A stretch of DNA of 64,000 bases from Fratercula arctica (taxonomy: Eukaryota > Chordata > Aves > Charadriiformes > Alcidae): positions 7,178,004 through 7,242,003 of the forward strand of contig CANTUZ010000001.1 in NCBI GenBank assembly GCA_947846985.1, given 5' to 3'. The notes beneath the pieces are model-generated. The model made no database searches. It was not told where the DNA came from and saw only the letters and a program-made list of their open reading frames with translations. Below are positions 39,001 to 49,735 of this stretch, piece after piece. A program made the translations under genes and the position numbers. Position 1 is the first letter of the stretch. Each line of letters begins with the position of its first letter.

Positions 39001-41446
39001 CCTCTAAGTATGTTTATACGTTTTTGTCAAAAATCTAGCTCACTGCTTTCACAATTTTCATAGATTTCTTGTCATCCTCTTGCCACAGCTCTAAAATAAG
39101 CATTTTTTTCTGGTGTTCTCTCTTCTAGAATGTGAAACGCTGGGTTGCAAGTGGTGTCTATTTGCAAAATTCTCTGTAGTCTTTCTCTCACTTCCCGGAA
39201 TTCATTCACCATACAGCACAATAGAGGAAAGTACTACAATTATCACAAGATCTTTTACTGTTTCAACAGCTATTGTTCCTTGGGTTTTTTTCTTTTGGGG
39301 TTTTTTTTTGCCCTGCCCTATTGTATTAAGTTGTTTTAAAAGAAGAACACTTTTTCCTGGTTCAGTTTAGATCACTGAGTCATGCAAATTGCAGGTTACT
39401 AGATTTGCATCCTCTGGTATCAGTGTGGTCCAAGATATTTCTCAGGTTTTCCATTAAGCACAAGGATATTAGTTAGGCAGCCTAGAACAGAGATATAGGG
39501 GTATTGTAGTGATGGCTACAGCAAAAATATCTAACGTATTAGACAGAGGTGACAGTTTGGCCGTATACTGTAACCTTCTAAATTACCTGCCATTTTAAAG
39601 CATTTCCGTATTTTGAATACTGATGCTGACCTTAATTTCTGCTAATTTAAGATTTTCCATGAAGTGGCTGTCCATATCCATCACTTTGTTGATGTCAAAA
39701 ATTTATGAGTAAAATTTGCTATTTTGTCTGCTACATATTGGAAATTTCCCGTTTAGATTATTTTTCTATGGTATTTGTCAGATTCAAAGAGCTACAAACC
39801 AGTTAAATTGATGATTCCTTCAATGCTATTTTTCTCAACTCTGTATACTAGGTTTCATCTAGATGATTTCATCATCTAGAAACAACACTCCACTACCATG
39901 ACAGTTTTGTCAGTCATCTATAGGATGTTACTAGGGCGAGTCATTCATGGGGTAGTTGTTTCTAACCAATCCTGAAACAGAAAACTATTCTGAAAATGCA
40001 AAAAAAACCCCTCACTATGAACAGCAACCATTCTTCAATGTACAGAAGAAGGAACAGAAGTTAAATAAATACTATTCCTGAAGTGGAATGTGAAAGACAT
40101 CCACTTGCATGATTATGCTACTTTGTTCAATAAAGTGGTACAGAGAAGTTATAGATTTCAGAGGTGACGAGACAGAGGGAAAGAGAGCAAGATGGAAAGA
40201 GAGGATGGAGATGGAGAAAGATAAAGACAGAAAGAAAAATACTTTTCTTCCCTTTTTCCCCTATTGTTGCTGTAGAAAGTAAATATCCTGTGTCAGTACA
40301 GCACAGATTTCAGTAGAAGACTCTTCAGACAAATAAGCCATTCACTTGGATATTTGAATATACATAATAGTAATTTTATCAGAAAGTGGTGGGGTTTTTT
40401 TCTCAGCCTTGTAATACAGTTTGCTTATTTGTTAGCAAAATAGATGGGTTGGCTTGTTAACTTTTGGGTGGTATTTATTTGTGATATGATTCAGCTAAAT
40501 CTGGTCTGTTTCTCTATGGAAACTTGTGCTCTGTAAAATGAAGTAGAAAATCCCACATAAACCCTGTAAACATCCTATAGATGTCACCAGAACTATATCT
40601 AGTGCTCTTTGGTTTGCTTACCCTGCTTTTCATTCCTACATCAAGGCAGTACTCCATACTTCCTAAATGCTGATAATTGTTGAATATCGGATGCTATTGA
40701 GGTTTTCCCCTTTCACTTTCCATCTCTTTTATAAAAGTTACAGAGCTTAATTTTAATCCTTTCAATCACCTAGTCAAGAGACTGGAGATCAAATAAACTG
40801 GACTATTTTGTAACTACTTCTGACATTCCCCTCTTAGCTCTCATTTTTCTCTGTTTGGTTTTAAGAGACCTTTAAGTTACCCCTCCACTATTTTCAATAT
40901 AAAGCAGTTTCCTTTGTGCTCTGCTCTCAGCTGCACCAAAGTAGGTCTTGAGGTTCTGGCTAGTGACTACATACCTCTGTGAACACCAAGGAATCCTAAA
41001 CCACAGTCAAATGTGATTTTTGCAACTTCAGAGTATGCTGATCAAAACCTTGCTATTAACAGACAAAAATGGGGGGGGGGGGGGGGGGGAGAGTGTTTGT
41101 TTTTAATAAAACTCTTTTTCCAAAGTTATAACCTAATGGCATAAAATTATTTCTGACCCACTTAAATGCTTTCTTATGGTACAGTTTAAGAAGTGTGTAT
41201 TTCTAAAATAGCCTTGAAAGCCCAAAACTGGAACACAAAAGAACAGTACACAACTGCCAGTCAATCAGCTCAGGCTCCGAGTTGGATAAGTTGTCTTTGT
41301 TATCTGCTTTACCGATTCACATATTCCATACAAGTGAAAAGTTAAATACACTAAACCTACTGAAATTCTAGTAAGGCTTCTGGGAAAGCTGATTCAGGTT
41401 CAGTAAGTTGCTCTTCTGGTTTCTCCTCTTTCTTCTTCTCTTCCAT
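23839..41446 (-). CDS. CCDC83: CCDC83, coiled-coil protein, complete, ten coding exons
   Basis: CCDC83 is a poorly characterised coiled-coil protein; the human gene is mainly testis-expressed. Coding exons in transcript order: 41446-41361, 38425-38341, 36387-36219, 35510-35343, 32560-32469, 31278-31210, 28783-28662, 27632-27547, 26051-25867, 24024-23839. Every junction has GT/AG ends and the phases agree. The total is 1,248 nt, giving 415 residues plus stop, against about 413 in human. Family landmarks: PEALLEFQ (residues about 22-29), VVTRDDVEE, YWLEYKNVGS, YLDKNSCREIKENEWLKEE, ASIQLLEEENISLV, LTQAAGL, LLYEDEKDFQ, and a tail with MPIHK and ESHITAQM. Residues about 35-260 are Glu/Lys/Gln/Leu-rich and heptad-like, hence coiled coil; no signal peptide or membrane segment is seen. 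It converges with PICALM, as in mammals. Confidence 0.95.
25867..26051 (-). CDS. CCDC83: CCDC83 coding exon 9
   Basis: 185 nt, acceptor ctttaaaaag (purine-rich and weak), donor gtatga. It encodes a charged, poorly conserved stretch that ends in the diagnostic LLYEDEKDFQ. A longer open frame overlaps here in a different phase and is not the real one. Confidence 0.9.
27547..27632 (-). CDS. CCDC83: CCDC83 coding exon 8
   Basis: 86 nt, acceptor ttttgtag, donor gtaatg. It encodes HLFLTQAAGLKDEFPKDEMK and EVEYREHA. The LTQAAGL motif is the same as in human. Confidence 0.92.
27797..27875 (+). repeat. Possible tRNA-derived SINE relic
   Basis: The text ggtagcttagtggctaatat followed about 40 nt later by gttcaac looks like decayed A-box and B-box sequence of a tRNA-derived SINE. 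Too diverged to name a family. Confidence 0.3.
28662..28783 (-). CDS. CCDC83: CCDC83 coding exon 7
   Basis: 122 nt, acceptor tgtcaaaag, donor gtaaaa. It encodes VKVYQKEVSDLKASIQLLEE, then ENISLVTKLIDSRLQNLRVP. The heptad-like leucines end the main coiled coil. A 20-plus-base A-run (+ strand) lies just upstream of the acceptor. Confidence 0.93.
31210..31278 (-). CDS. CCDC83: CCDC83 coding exon 6
   Basis: A 69-nt phase-0 exon, acceptor tttctcag, donor gtaaga. It encodes NAIRYLDKNSCREIKENEWL and KEE, aligning with human [20 protein letters not shown]. Confidence 0.94.
32469..32560 (-). CDS. CCDC83: CCDC83 coding exon 5
   Basis: 92 nt. An AG nearer the coding text (tatag) would break the phase. 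The acceptor tttgaag at 32,561 keeps the frame and restores an E-Y-Y-R-T start matching human E-H-Y-K-I. Donor gtattc. It encodes YYRTALKATKEENDRLVEMH and KLCKEQAPE. Confidence 0.9.
35343..35510 (-). CDS. CCDC83: CCDC83 coding exon 4
   Basis: Acceptor ctttgatag, donor gtcagt. It is 168 nt and encodes LHSQIEETEQRFSVKQAERD, then YWLEYKNVGSK (the best conserved block against human YWEEYKNVGS) and a Lys/Asp-rich coiled-coil stretch. Confidence 0.95.
36219..36387 (-). CDS. CCDC83: CCDC83 coding exon 3
   Basis: Acceptor ttctttcatag, donor gtgtgt (a slightly unusual donor). It is 169 nt and encodes NDLLKEQQQAHIRRTLRQIE, the conserved VVTRDDVEESLK and the VEDEEQLLK end, plus the first base of Asp114. 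Confidence 0.93.
38341..38425 (-). CDS. CCDC83: CCDC83 coding exon 2
   Basis: Acceptor tttgtttacag, donor gtaagt. It is 85 nt: one base completing Gln29, then 28 codons, IETKEAAIDRVLLGLKQVEK and KNKEHHER. It aligns with the human IKEDAVEQFMFQIKTL region. Confidence 0.93.
40165..40241 (+). repeat. Purine-rich (GA) tract
   Basis: About 77 nt made almost only of G and A (gagagg, aaagagag, agatggaaagagag), with few pyrimidines. Such tracts can form triplex DNA. It lies in a CCDC83 intron. Confidence 0.7.
41071..41089 (+). repeat. 19-base G homopolymer
   Basis: Counted directly, 19 consecutive G on the + strand (C on the CCDC83 sense strand), about 270 nt inside the intron after the first coding exon. 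Quadruplex-prone, and length is likely unreliable. Confidence 0.9.
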
Positions 41447-41478
41447 GCTTTTCACTGTACTTGTGCTAGAAGTTAGAT
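41361..41478 (-). CDS. CCDC83: CCDC83 first coding exon with start ATG
   Basis: The ATG is at 41,446-41,444. The exon runs from acceptor cgtcccttcag (exon edge 41,478, giving 32 nt of 5' UTR) to donor gtaggt. It encodes a Lys/Glu-rich start MEEKKKEEKPEEQ, then PEALLEF, and two bases of the next Gln. The ATG was chosen because it is the only one in the exon in frame with the conserved PEALLEFQ and gives near-human length. Confidence 0.9.
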
Positions 41479-43568
41479 CTGAAGGGACGAAAGGGCAAGC
41501 AGGAAAGAAGAAAAAACCTAAGAAATGACTGACTGAGAAAATCTCATATGTTCACCGGCTTTTGTCACTTGTGACAAGTTCTTAACAGTTCCAAAACAAA
41601 CAAAACAAGATGTTTTGTTGACAACAATAATCCTGCCCAGGGTAGCACTCAGGCCCATGGTTTTGGGACATCCTGAAGTGTTGTCCTGAGTAAAGATATG
41701 TTCGTGAACAGTGGCCTCTATCACTAGTTCCTTATTGCATCCCTTGTTGTGGGCTGTGTTTTACATTCTTGCAAATCAAACAAGCAGTTGTTCCTTTTCC
41801 AGTCCTTTGTTTCTTTATCAGGCTTGTTTTATCGAGTCTACTTGTTAATATGCATCTCTCTCCCTCTCCTTCTGTTCTTCTAGCGCTATGAATATTTGCC
41901 TTTCACTGCAACTCTGATATCAGTTTTCATTGTCAGAGCTGGAACAAAACCACTCTCTGAAGGGATATGCATGTCAGCAGTATTCCCTGGGCGTGTTGTC
42001 ACAACTACCAACCTCAGAATTCAACTGACAATGAATTGTTCTGTAATGGAACTGGTAGCATATATTATATAAAATAAAAGAGTCACAAGAAAAGGGCACT
42101 TATGAAGATTCCTCACTTTCAGCAGTCACATAATCAAATGCCAAAACCAGATCACTTCATATGACATAGGAGGTTTTATTGCTGAATGAGTAGAAACATT
42201 GTATGTAACTTGTTTTCATAATAAATCGCTCTTCTGAAGTTAAGTTCTGAATTCTTACAATTATCACTCCAATAGCTATAATCAGTACGAACTTGTTCTG
42301 TGACTAAATACAGCAGGCTGGATACTTTTTCTGTTAAAACGAGCACAAGGAAACAGAAAAAAACAGTGGAAGGCCACATAGCAAGCCTGCCAAATCTACG
42401 TAAAATCAAGGGAATAAAGTTAAACCAACTATCGACAGATGCACTCTAGTCCATATGCTGGTGCATGCCCTGTCGCTGCACCCACCATACCCTGAAGCAA
42501 GGCGATGTCAGCTTTCTATATACAAAATAACTTTCTCCCCTAAATGAGTAGTTTGATGCCTGCTGATGAAACAAGTGAGGGTGTTGAGGGCAGGCAGTGT
42601 GCGCTATATATTGCAAAAAGGCACATAAAAGGAATGCTCACTTTGTGGCAGCTCTACAAGTTAAGTGAAAGAAAGGGTAAACATACCTTGGAGTCTATGT
42701 CCCCATGCAGCTTTTTGCACCTTGGAATATCTTTCTCATAATGTTTTATACAGAAGAATTTTGCTCCCACTCTGCTCGAAACCTGCTTGTGCAGATTTTG
42801 TCTGTTCTGCTGCTGAAGAAAAGGTCACACTCATAGAGTCAATTGTCTAGAGTTGTCAGTCACCGTCTTTGCACCACCTGATTATTTATGTCACAGATAG
42901 AGCTAATTTCATTCACAGAAACCTGGAAAATTCTGACTCCCACCAGCAATGTCTTGAACTTCCGAAGTGTCCCAGATCAAAATTTTAAGGGTTGCTACAT
43001 ATTAGTGAAATATTTCTACTGCAGAACTTCACAATTCACACCTGTGTCACAGTATCACCACATGACTTCAGTAACCCTTACTGACATTTACCATCCAAAA
43101 AAAATCCTTTTATACCTCATCATCCACTTGAGTCTGAAGCCATATTAAGTCCTTAATATACACACGCAACCTTTGCAGATACCAATTCAAGTTAAGCTTA
43201 AGTTTATTGAATGCAATATTTCACATTGAACTTTTAAAAATCCTAAACACATGACTGATCTAAGATTGAGATTTTAAAAAAAGACCAAGTGAATTAAGAA
43301 AAAATCTCACTGAGACAGGAATTTGGGTACTTAGCTCCCCTAGATCCCTTTGAAATTTCCAGCCCAAATGAACAAGCGTTTATACACAAGTGTAATAAAC
43401 TTGTGTTTTTACACAAGTTTTTTAAGTGTACATTTTTTAAGTATACAAAAGAATTTGTCATCCTTCTTCAGTGCAGGATTAACTGAGGGTGGTATTGATT
43501 CCACTTTCATTTGAGGATTTATTTTACTAATTTTCCTCAGAAATGGAAGATCACTGCAGCAATCCATA

Positions 43569-43599
<31 letters not shown>

Positions 43600-44690
43600 T
43601 TATCTCTGTCCCTTACACTAAATGGAAAATCAAATCTCCTGGTTAAAACTGGATACAAACTGAAACATTTTGAGCAGCAGTACTTTGAAAAGGTTTTTTT
43701 TGGAACTCTAACAAGAAGTGAGCTCCAGTGATATATTTATGAAATTCTTCCTGCGCAGGGAGCAACAAGAAAGCCTCTAAGCTGTACAACAAGGTAAAAA
43801 AAACATACTATAACAGATTTTCTGGATTTTGCATACTATAGAAAATACACACACATGAGAAAGAAGGAAACATATTTAGGGGGACTGACAATTGACTGCA
43901 GATTTCAAACCAGCAGGAAAACATTTGCAGAGGGAAGATTTATTTCTTCTCCCAAACAAATAAATCATGAGGCATAACTCTTGATGGACCCCCATTATCG
44001 CTACCAGAACTTTCTCAATCCATAAATATACTGCCATTGTACACTTAGAAGAAGAAAGCAGATCCCGTACGTTGCAACTCAAGTACTGGGACTTTCCAGA
44101 CACTCATGGCAGGGACTGCCCGTATGATGGCTCACCACTCACGTGAGCTCAGTCACTACCATCACTGCCATCCACACCAGCACCTGCACCCACACTATTA
44201 CCTCTGTATCTCAAGCACCTGCATTACCAGTACCCTCCACTTCCTCAGTCCCCATCAATAATTACCTCAGCATTCCGCAGATACACCGTAACCCCTTCTC
44301 AATCTCCAAGGCAGTCTAACAATTCCCTCTGCCCTCCGGCCTAACCCTTCCAGCATATCCCTTGGTCGTATTCCCCGCTACCCACTTCATCACCAGAGAT
44401 CTCAGTGGAGGAAGCTGGGCCACCCCTCAACAGTGTCCAGAGCCTCCCTGTCCGCAGCCACCGGACCCCACTGGTACTGTCACTCTGTGCCTAAGCCCCC
44501 CCCCCGTGCTGTCCCCCACCACCTCTGAGCACCAAAGAATTCCATATACCCCCAAGCTTTGAGGTACCTCCCCTCACCCTGCCACCACCCACACCCACAT
44601 GGTCCTCACCACCTGCACCCCCAAGGCCTAAACGGTCACCACAACCCCCCGGCACCCAGTCACCACCCGGCTCCTGACTGCACCCACACA
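41479..44690 (-). other. CCDC83: CCDC83 5' intron / upstream region
   Basis: Since the ATG exon begins with a splice acceptor, at least one noncoding exon must lie upstream. This 3.2-kb stretch shows no clear exon. It holds a T-run of about 28 at 43,571-43,599 and, from about 44,140 to 44,690, C-rich text with many CCA/CAC triplets. Confidence 0.55.
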
Positions 44691-44940
44691 CTGTTCCCGC
44701 TCCGGGCAGCCTCCCCGAGCCTTCCGCAGGCCCCGTCGCTCCCGGCCACGGTCGGTCAGGGCCTGCCGCCCGCCCCGCCGCGGCGCCAACGGCCGCCAGT
44801 CGCCAAGGCAACGGGAGGCCCCGCCCCACGGCGCGTTCCGCGGGCCGGCGGCGCTCCCTGGCGGCGGCGGGCGGGAGCTACCGCCGGGGGAAAAGCCCGC
44901 GAAAAGCGCCCGGCCGTCCCTCAGCGCCCCGCAGCGTGTG
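44690..44940 (-). promoter_or_regulatory. CCDC83: CpG island, probable CCDC83 promoter
   Basis: Very G+C-rich with dense CpG (cgcgttccgcgggccggcgg, ccgccccgccgcggcgcc) in an otherwise A/T-rich area. It holds a GC box (ccccgcccc near 44,819) and an RFX X-box. It lies about 3.3 kb upstream of the CCDC83 ATG exon, the expected place for its noncoding first exon. Transcript start and direction are inferred from context. Confidence 0.65.
44799..44812. promoter_or_regulatory. RFX X-box motif
   Basis: The 14 bases gtcgccaaggcaac fit the X-box consensus GTNRCC-(0-3 nt)-RGYAAC with a 2-nt spacer and no mismatch. RFX factors use such sites in promoters of ciliary and flagellar genes. It sits in the middle of the CpG island. 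Confidence 0.7.
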
Positions 44941-45215
44941 GGGTGTTCGGTGGGGTGAGGTGTGGGGTGTTCGGTGGGGGGTGTTCGGTGGGATGAGGTG
45001 TGAGGTGTGGGATGTTCGGTGGGATGAGGTGTGGGGGGTGAGGTGTGGGGTGTGAGGTGGGATGAGGTGTGGGGTGTTCAGTGGGGGGTGTTCGGTGGGA
45101 TGAGGTGTGGGGTGTTCGGTGGGGGGTGTTCGGTGGGATGAGGTGTGGGGTGTTCGGTGGGGGGTGTTCGGTGGGATGAGGTGTGGGGTGTGAGGTGGGG
45201 TGAGGCGTGAGGGAG
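44940..45215 (+). repeat. G-rich minisatellite with 38-bp higher-order unit
   Basis: Built from short blocks tgttcggtggg, gatgaggtgtgggg and tgaggtg. From 45,075 the same 38-bp unit recurs exactly in register at 45,113 and 45,151, apart from one base (ttcagt against ttcggt). The + strand is nearly C-free and G-rich. The minus strand gives meaningless Pro/His/Thr frames. Confidence 0.9.
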
Positions 45216-45289
45216 CCATCGCCGCCGGGGTAAGCGAAACACTTCTGGGCCTCTTAGGCAGAAAGAGTCAGGTGCACTGAGCGTGTGTT

Positions 45290-46022
45290 TGCTGTGTGGC
45301 TCCTGGATTGGCACCCCACCGCAGAAAACAGCCTGAAGAGAAGGAGTCGGTGGTACAGGTGGATGAGAAGCTCAACATGACCCAGCAATGTGCACTCGCA
45401 ACCCAGAAAGCCAACCACATGCAGGTCTGCATCAAAAGAAGCGTGGCCAGCAGAGCGAGGAGGGAGGATTCTGCCCCTCTGCTCTGCTCTGGGGAGACCC
45501 CACCTGGAGTACTGCGTCCAGCTCTGGAGCCCTCAACATAAGAAGGACATGGACCTGTTGGAGTGAGTCCAGAGGAGGCCACAAAGATGATCAGAGGGCT
45601 GGAGCCCCTCTGCTGTGAGGACAGGCTGAGAGAGTTGGGGTTGTTCAGCCTGGAGAAGAGAAGGCTCCAGGGAGACCTTATAGGGGCCTTCCAGTACTTA
45701 AAGGGGGCCTACAAGAAAGATGGGGATAAACTTTTTAGCAGGGCCTGTTGCGATAGGACAAGGGGCTATGGCTTCAAAATGGAAGAGGATAGATTTAGAT
45801 TAGGTATCAGGAAGAAATTTTTCACTATGAGGGTGGTGAGGCACTGGAACAGGTTGCCCAGGGAAGCTGTGGCTGCCCCATCCCTGGAGGGGTTCAAGGC
45901 CAGGTTGGACGGGGCTTTGAGCAGCCTGGTCAAAGGGAGGTGTCCCTGCCCATGGCAGGGGGGTTGGAACTAGATGATCTTTAAGGTCCCTTCCAACTGA
46001 AACCATTCTATGATTCTATGAA
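45290..46022 (+). mobile_element. CR1 LINE fragment, old
   Basis: Sense CR1 ORF2 C-terminal text spread over several frames: [60 protein letters not shown], and [20 protein letters not shown]. It ends at 46,020 with attctatgattctatg, the CR1 3' octamer tail. Frame breaks and divergence mark it as an old copy. Confidence 0.92.
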
Positions 46023-49000
46023 ATGAAAAAAGCAAACATTAATACCAGCACAGGGTAATTTAAGTCCTGAGAAGGATTTCTGTGTGGCAAAGGTCACAGG
46101 CCTGCCAGAGTTTCACCCAAATAGATACCCACAGTGGCAGGCTTAAGAGTGTGAGTAAAATTGCAGGTATTGTCAAGAAAAAGAGCACTGCCAAGCCCCG
46201 CAGTGGTAGCTGCAGTTCCACACCGAATGCGAGATGGGTCAACCATGGCTGCAGAGCTGCTTTGTCAGGAACAAGCTCCCTAAGCTGTCCAAGGCACTGA
46301 GAGGGAGCAAGGTCCTCCACCCTCGTAACAGGCAACCGTACACTACTGCCTGCAGCCCCTTCTGCCCCATAGACCAGCATCGTGCAAAAAGCTGTGCCCC
46401 AGCAGTGGGGACAGGGCATAAGAAGATGGAAAGAAGGCCTGGAGGCTTCTGCTTCTCTCTTGTTGGCCAGCGGACCTCCACTGGTTTTGGATGGGCTCTG
46501 TATGTCATCCTCCTTCATAGGACACCAGTGCCTGAGCCACGTAATTCTGGGAGCCATAGTCTACCACAGAAATAAATTGTGACTCCCTATAATAAATGCC
46601 TTTGTTCTCATTCTTGGGTGAAATTCACGTTTACCTGCTTTGTTCAGAGGTTTTGGCTGGTCCTGTGGGAGCTTATGTTATCCTACGACAAGTCCTGTTT
46701 GACATAATACAGCAGTCTCTGTAATTAAGGCATATTCATTAAAGCAAGGACAAAATACTTTTAGTCCTACAGGCAGAGATCACTATTTGCAATGCACCTC
46801 TACTGAAGACAGTAGGAAGATGCTGTTTGTGTCCATTCAGTGGCCCCACATAACTGTTTAGATGAGAAAGCAAAAACAAACAAACAAACAAACAAAAACC
46901 CCAAATAGTAAAAAAATTAGTGACTTTTAATTTCCTTCTCCTATATTGTGGGTTGAATGATACTTTCAGGACACAGCAGCCAGCTGTCACATAAGCCAGG
47001 CATGGAACAGAAGGCAGGGAAAAAGAAAGAACATTGTCTAAAGTCAGCTGGCAAAGATAAACACAGTCTTGACCTTCGTACTTTGTAGCACAAGATCTTT
47101 AACTTGGACATGTTTAAATCCCGCTAAGGCAAAAAGTAACAGTGCTTAAACTTGACTGTGGGCATCCTTTGCCTTTTTCTATTGGCATGGGCAGACAATA
47201 CACCTTACATCCAGAAAAAGAAAATGTTATTATAAGTTTGAGTCCCTATTTTGCATGTTAACAGTGTTTGCCGGGATCAGGCAGTGCTTTCAGCTCTTCT
47301 TTGACCCTCTGTTAACAAGCTTGAACATGGGTGCCAGGAAGATCTGCTCCATAAAATGATAATACAAGATACTCTCACTGGTACACACTTTACATAGGGA
47401 CCTTTCCCCCTCTTCTTTTGATGCAGTTCTGGAAAGGTAGTCAAAGAGTGTAAATCTCAACTTCCAAGACTGGGAAAAATACTCCTTCCCTTGAATGGGG
47501 GAAGCCGAGTTCTGTGGCAAGATTTACCCTTCGTTCTGCTACGTGGTCAGAAATGTGGTCAGAAACCAGCTGGACTGTGAAAAAGTGGTGAGACTTGCTG
47601 CTTCTGTTGGATCTTCAGCAGTAGCTGCGATGCTGGAGCTCACCTGCCCTTCTGTGTGACGATGGCATGTCAGAATTGCTTTGGGAAGAAGCAGCTCACC
47701 TACAAAAATGTCTGGAGCTGGAAGGTTAGTGCTGCTAAAGAGGATGGAAATGCCACCACTCCCATGAAATGGGCATGGAGAACTCCCGCTAAAAACCAGC
47801 TGTATCCCGGTGGTCTTTCGGTCAGAAGGGTTGTAGGTACAAAAAGAAGATAAATATTCCCTCTCCTCTCAAGCAAGCCCTTTTTCTCCAGAGGAAGAAG
47901 GGAAATCCTTCTCTTTGAGAAGATGCAGCTTGTGTCTGGGGGATGCTGAGTTCAGCAAAGTTCAGTTGGAGCAAACCAGCTCAATCAGGCCATAATCAGG
48001 GCTGTGGTAGCTTTGTTGGGCCTCCTTCTTCACAAAGAGTATTGAGGGCATGTCTATGGCCAGATGTCCTGTCTGACAGAACAGGGTATGAGTCTTCTGA
48101 GGATATGTAGGTTAAAATTGCCCCTCCTCTTTACATTGTCTCCTTGGCTGGGGAAAGATGTCACCACCTTCTGCTGTCCTGCGCTGCCTCTTTTCTCTGA
48201 TGCCCTGTCCCAAACCTCAGCCTGGGTATAAGACTGATCCCAGGGAAGGCTTTCAAGCTTTCTCAAGTGTTGCTCTGATCGGGAAGCCAGGGAAGGCATG
48301 ACTGTTCTGACCTGGGATTTCACAGTCATTGACACATCTTCCTGTGTCATTTCAGCCCTCCACTGACTGCGGGAAGACAAGCATCCCGCTGTGCAGCAGG
48401 CATCAGCTCAGGTCCCAAGGGACAACTGGGCAGACCTGCAAAACCTTCAGAGCAAGGAAGAAGTCATCAAAGAACAGCTCCCACAGGCAAGTGAGGAATA
48501 GGAAGACCACACAGGCAAGGAAATGGCAGCCAGGCCACAAAAAGTTGGCTGGCTGTGTTACCACAGAGCCAGTGCAATCAGCACAGAAGAATAAAGTATT
48601 GCCCATTGAACAGAACCCCGGGGTGCTTCTTTGGGACCCAGGGGTCCCTTGGCAAAACCTTGTCTGGAGGTGCAGCCTTGGGCCGCTTCTAGGAGTTTTA
48701 ACTCTGGTTTTTATTTTGCCTAACTCTCAGTGGGGGTTTGCCCAGGAAAAGGCTGGGGAAGATCTGAGGAGGGAAGGGGAATCCCTGTTCCTTCTATTGC
48801 AAAATCCCCTAGAGGTGTTTGAATACTGCATAAGCATTGGGAGTCCTGCTCCTCTGTGAAGCATGAGATGGGGTGGAGGTGAAGGAGTGCTCCTGGTGAA
48901 GAAACAAACAGCTCTGGCTATACTGAAGGAAGGATCGACCAGGAAGACCTTCTCCTCAGCCATGCAGAAAGCCCAGCGAGAGTCTGAGGAGGCAGATGTA

Positions 49001-49165
49001 GGTCCTCGGAAACGCTCTGAAATATATGGGACCTGGGAGCAAGGCAGAAACAGAGGATATAATTCTAGAAGTCCTGTATTCCACCAACAAAATGCCCATC
49101 ACAAGAAAGGATGTAAGGCAGCAGAGTATTGCTAGGGCTGGTTTTGCTGGACCTGCTCAGCCAGC
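46023..49165. other. Intergenic, no gene recognised
   Basis: About 3.1 kb between two CR1 fragments. It has a (CAAA)n microsatellite at 46,871-46,898. Open frames up to 176 codons show no family text. A G+C-richer part at 48,300-49,100 may be an old repeat I cannot name. Confidence 0.5.
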
Positions 49166-49735
49166 AGGTGGAGGGAGGGAGGTCATCCTCCCCATCTACT
49201 CTGCCTTGGTGAGGCCGCACCTGGAGCACTGTGTCCAGTTCTGGGCTCCCTGGTTCAAGAAGGACAGGGAACTGCTGGAGAGGGTGCAGCAAAGGGCTAT
49301 AAAGATGATTAGGGGACTGGAACATCTCTCTTATGAAGAAAGGCTGAAGGATTTGGGTCTCTTCAGTCTGAAAAAAAGACGACTGAGGGGGGACCTTATC
49401 AACACATATAAATACTTAAAGGATGGGTGTCAGGAGGATGGGGCCAGGCTCTTTTCAGTGGTGTTTGGCAACAGGACAAGAGGTAATGGGCACAAACTTG
49501 AGCTTAGGAAGTTCCATCTCAACATGAGGAGGAACTTCTTTCCTGTGAGGGTGGCAGAGCCCTGGCACAGGCTGCCCAGAGAGGTGGTGGAGTCTCCGTC
49601 TCTGGAGACATCCAAAACCCACCTGGACGCGTTCCTGTGCCACCTGCTCTGGGTGACCCTGCTCTGGCAGGGGGCTTGGACTAGCTGATCTCCAGAGGTC
49701 CCTTCCAACCCTATGATTCTGTGATTCTGTGGTTT
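49166..49735 (+). mobile_element. CR1 LINE fragment
   Basis: Sense CR1 ORF2 C-terminal part in one open frame: [60 protein letters not shown], and [20 protein letters not shown]. It ends in gattctgtgattctgtgg, a diverged octamer tail. Related to the copies at 18.8 and 63 kb but with more substitutions. Confidence 0.94.

Larger units (their letters stand above)
24025..41360 (-). other. CCDC83: CCDC83 introns
   Basis: Introns separate the ten exons (largest about 3 kb). They are A/T-rich and markedly poor in CR1. Seen inside them: TATA/CA-rich sequence at 26,420-26,462, an A-run at about 28,797-28,819, G/T-rich low complexity at 33,905-33,955, a purine-rich stretch at 40,165-40,241 and a 19-G run at 41,071. 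No nested gene was recognised. Confidence 0.7.

Noticed and set aside
44559..45314. Pro/His/Thr-rich frames on both strands
   Set aside because: They follow directly from C-rich DNA, the CpG island and the minisatellite, not from coding selection.
48329..49135. Overlapping + strand frames of 176 and 90 codons, and an LTR-like piece (aataaagtattgcccattg then ctttgggacccagg)
   Set aside because: No family text, no second LTR copy, no clear TG...CA ends or primer-binding site. Left as unassigned sequence.
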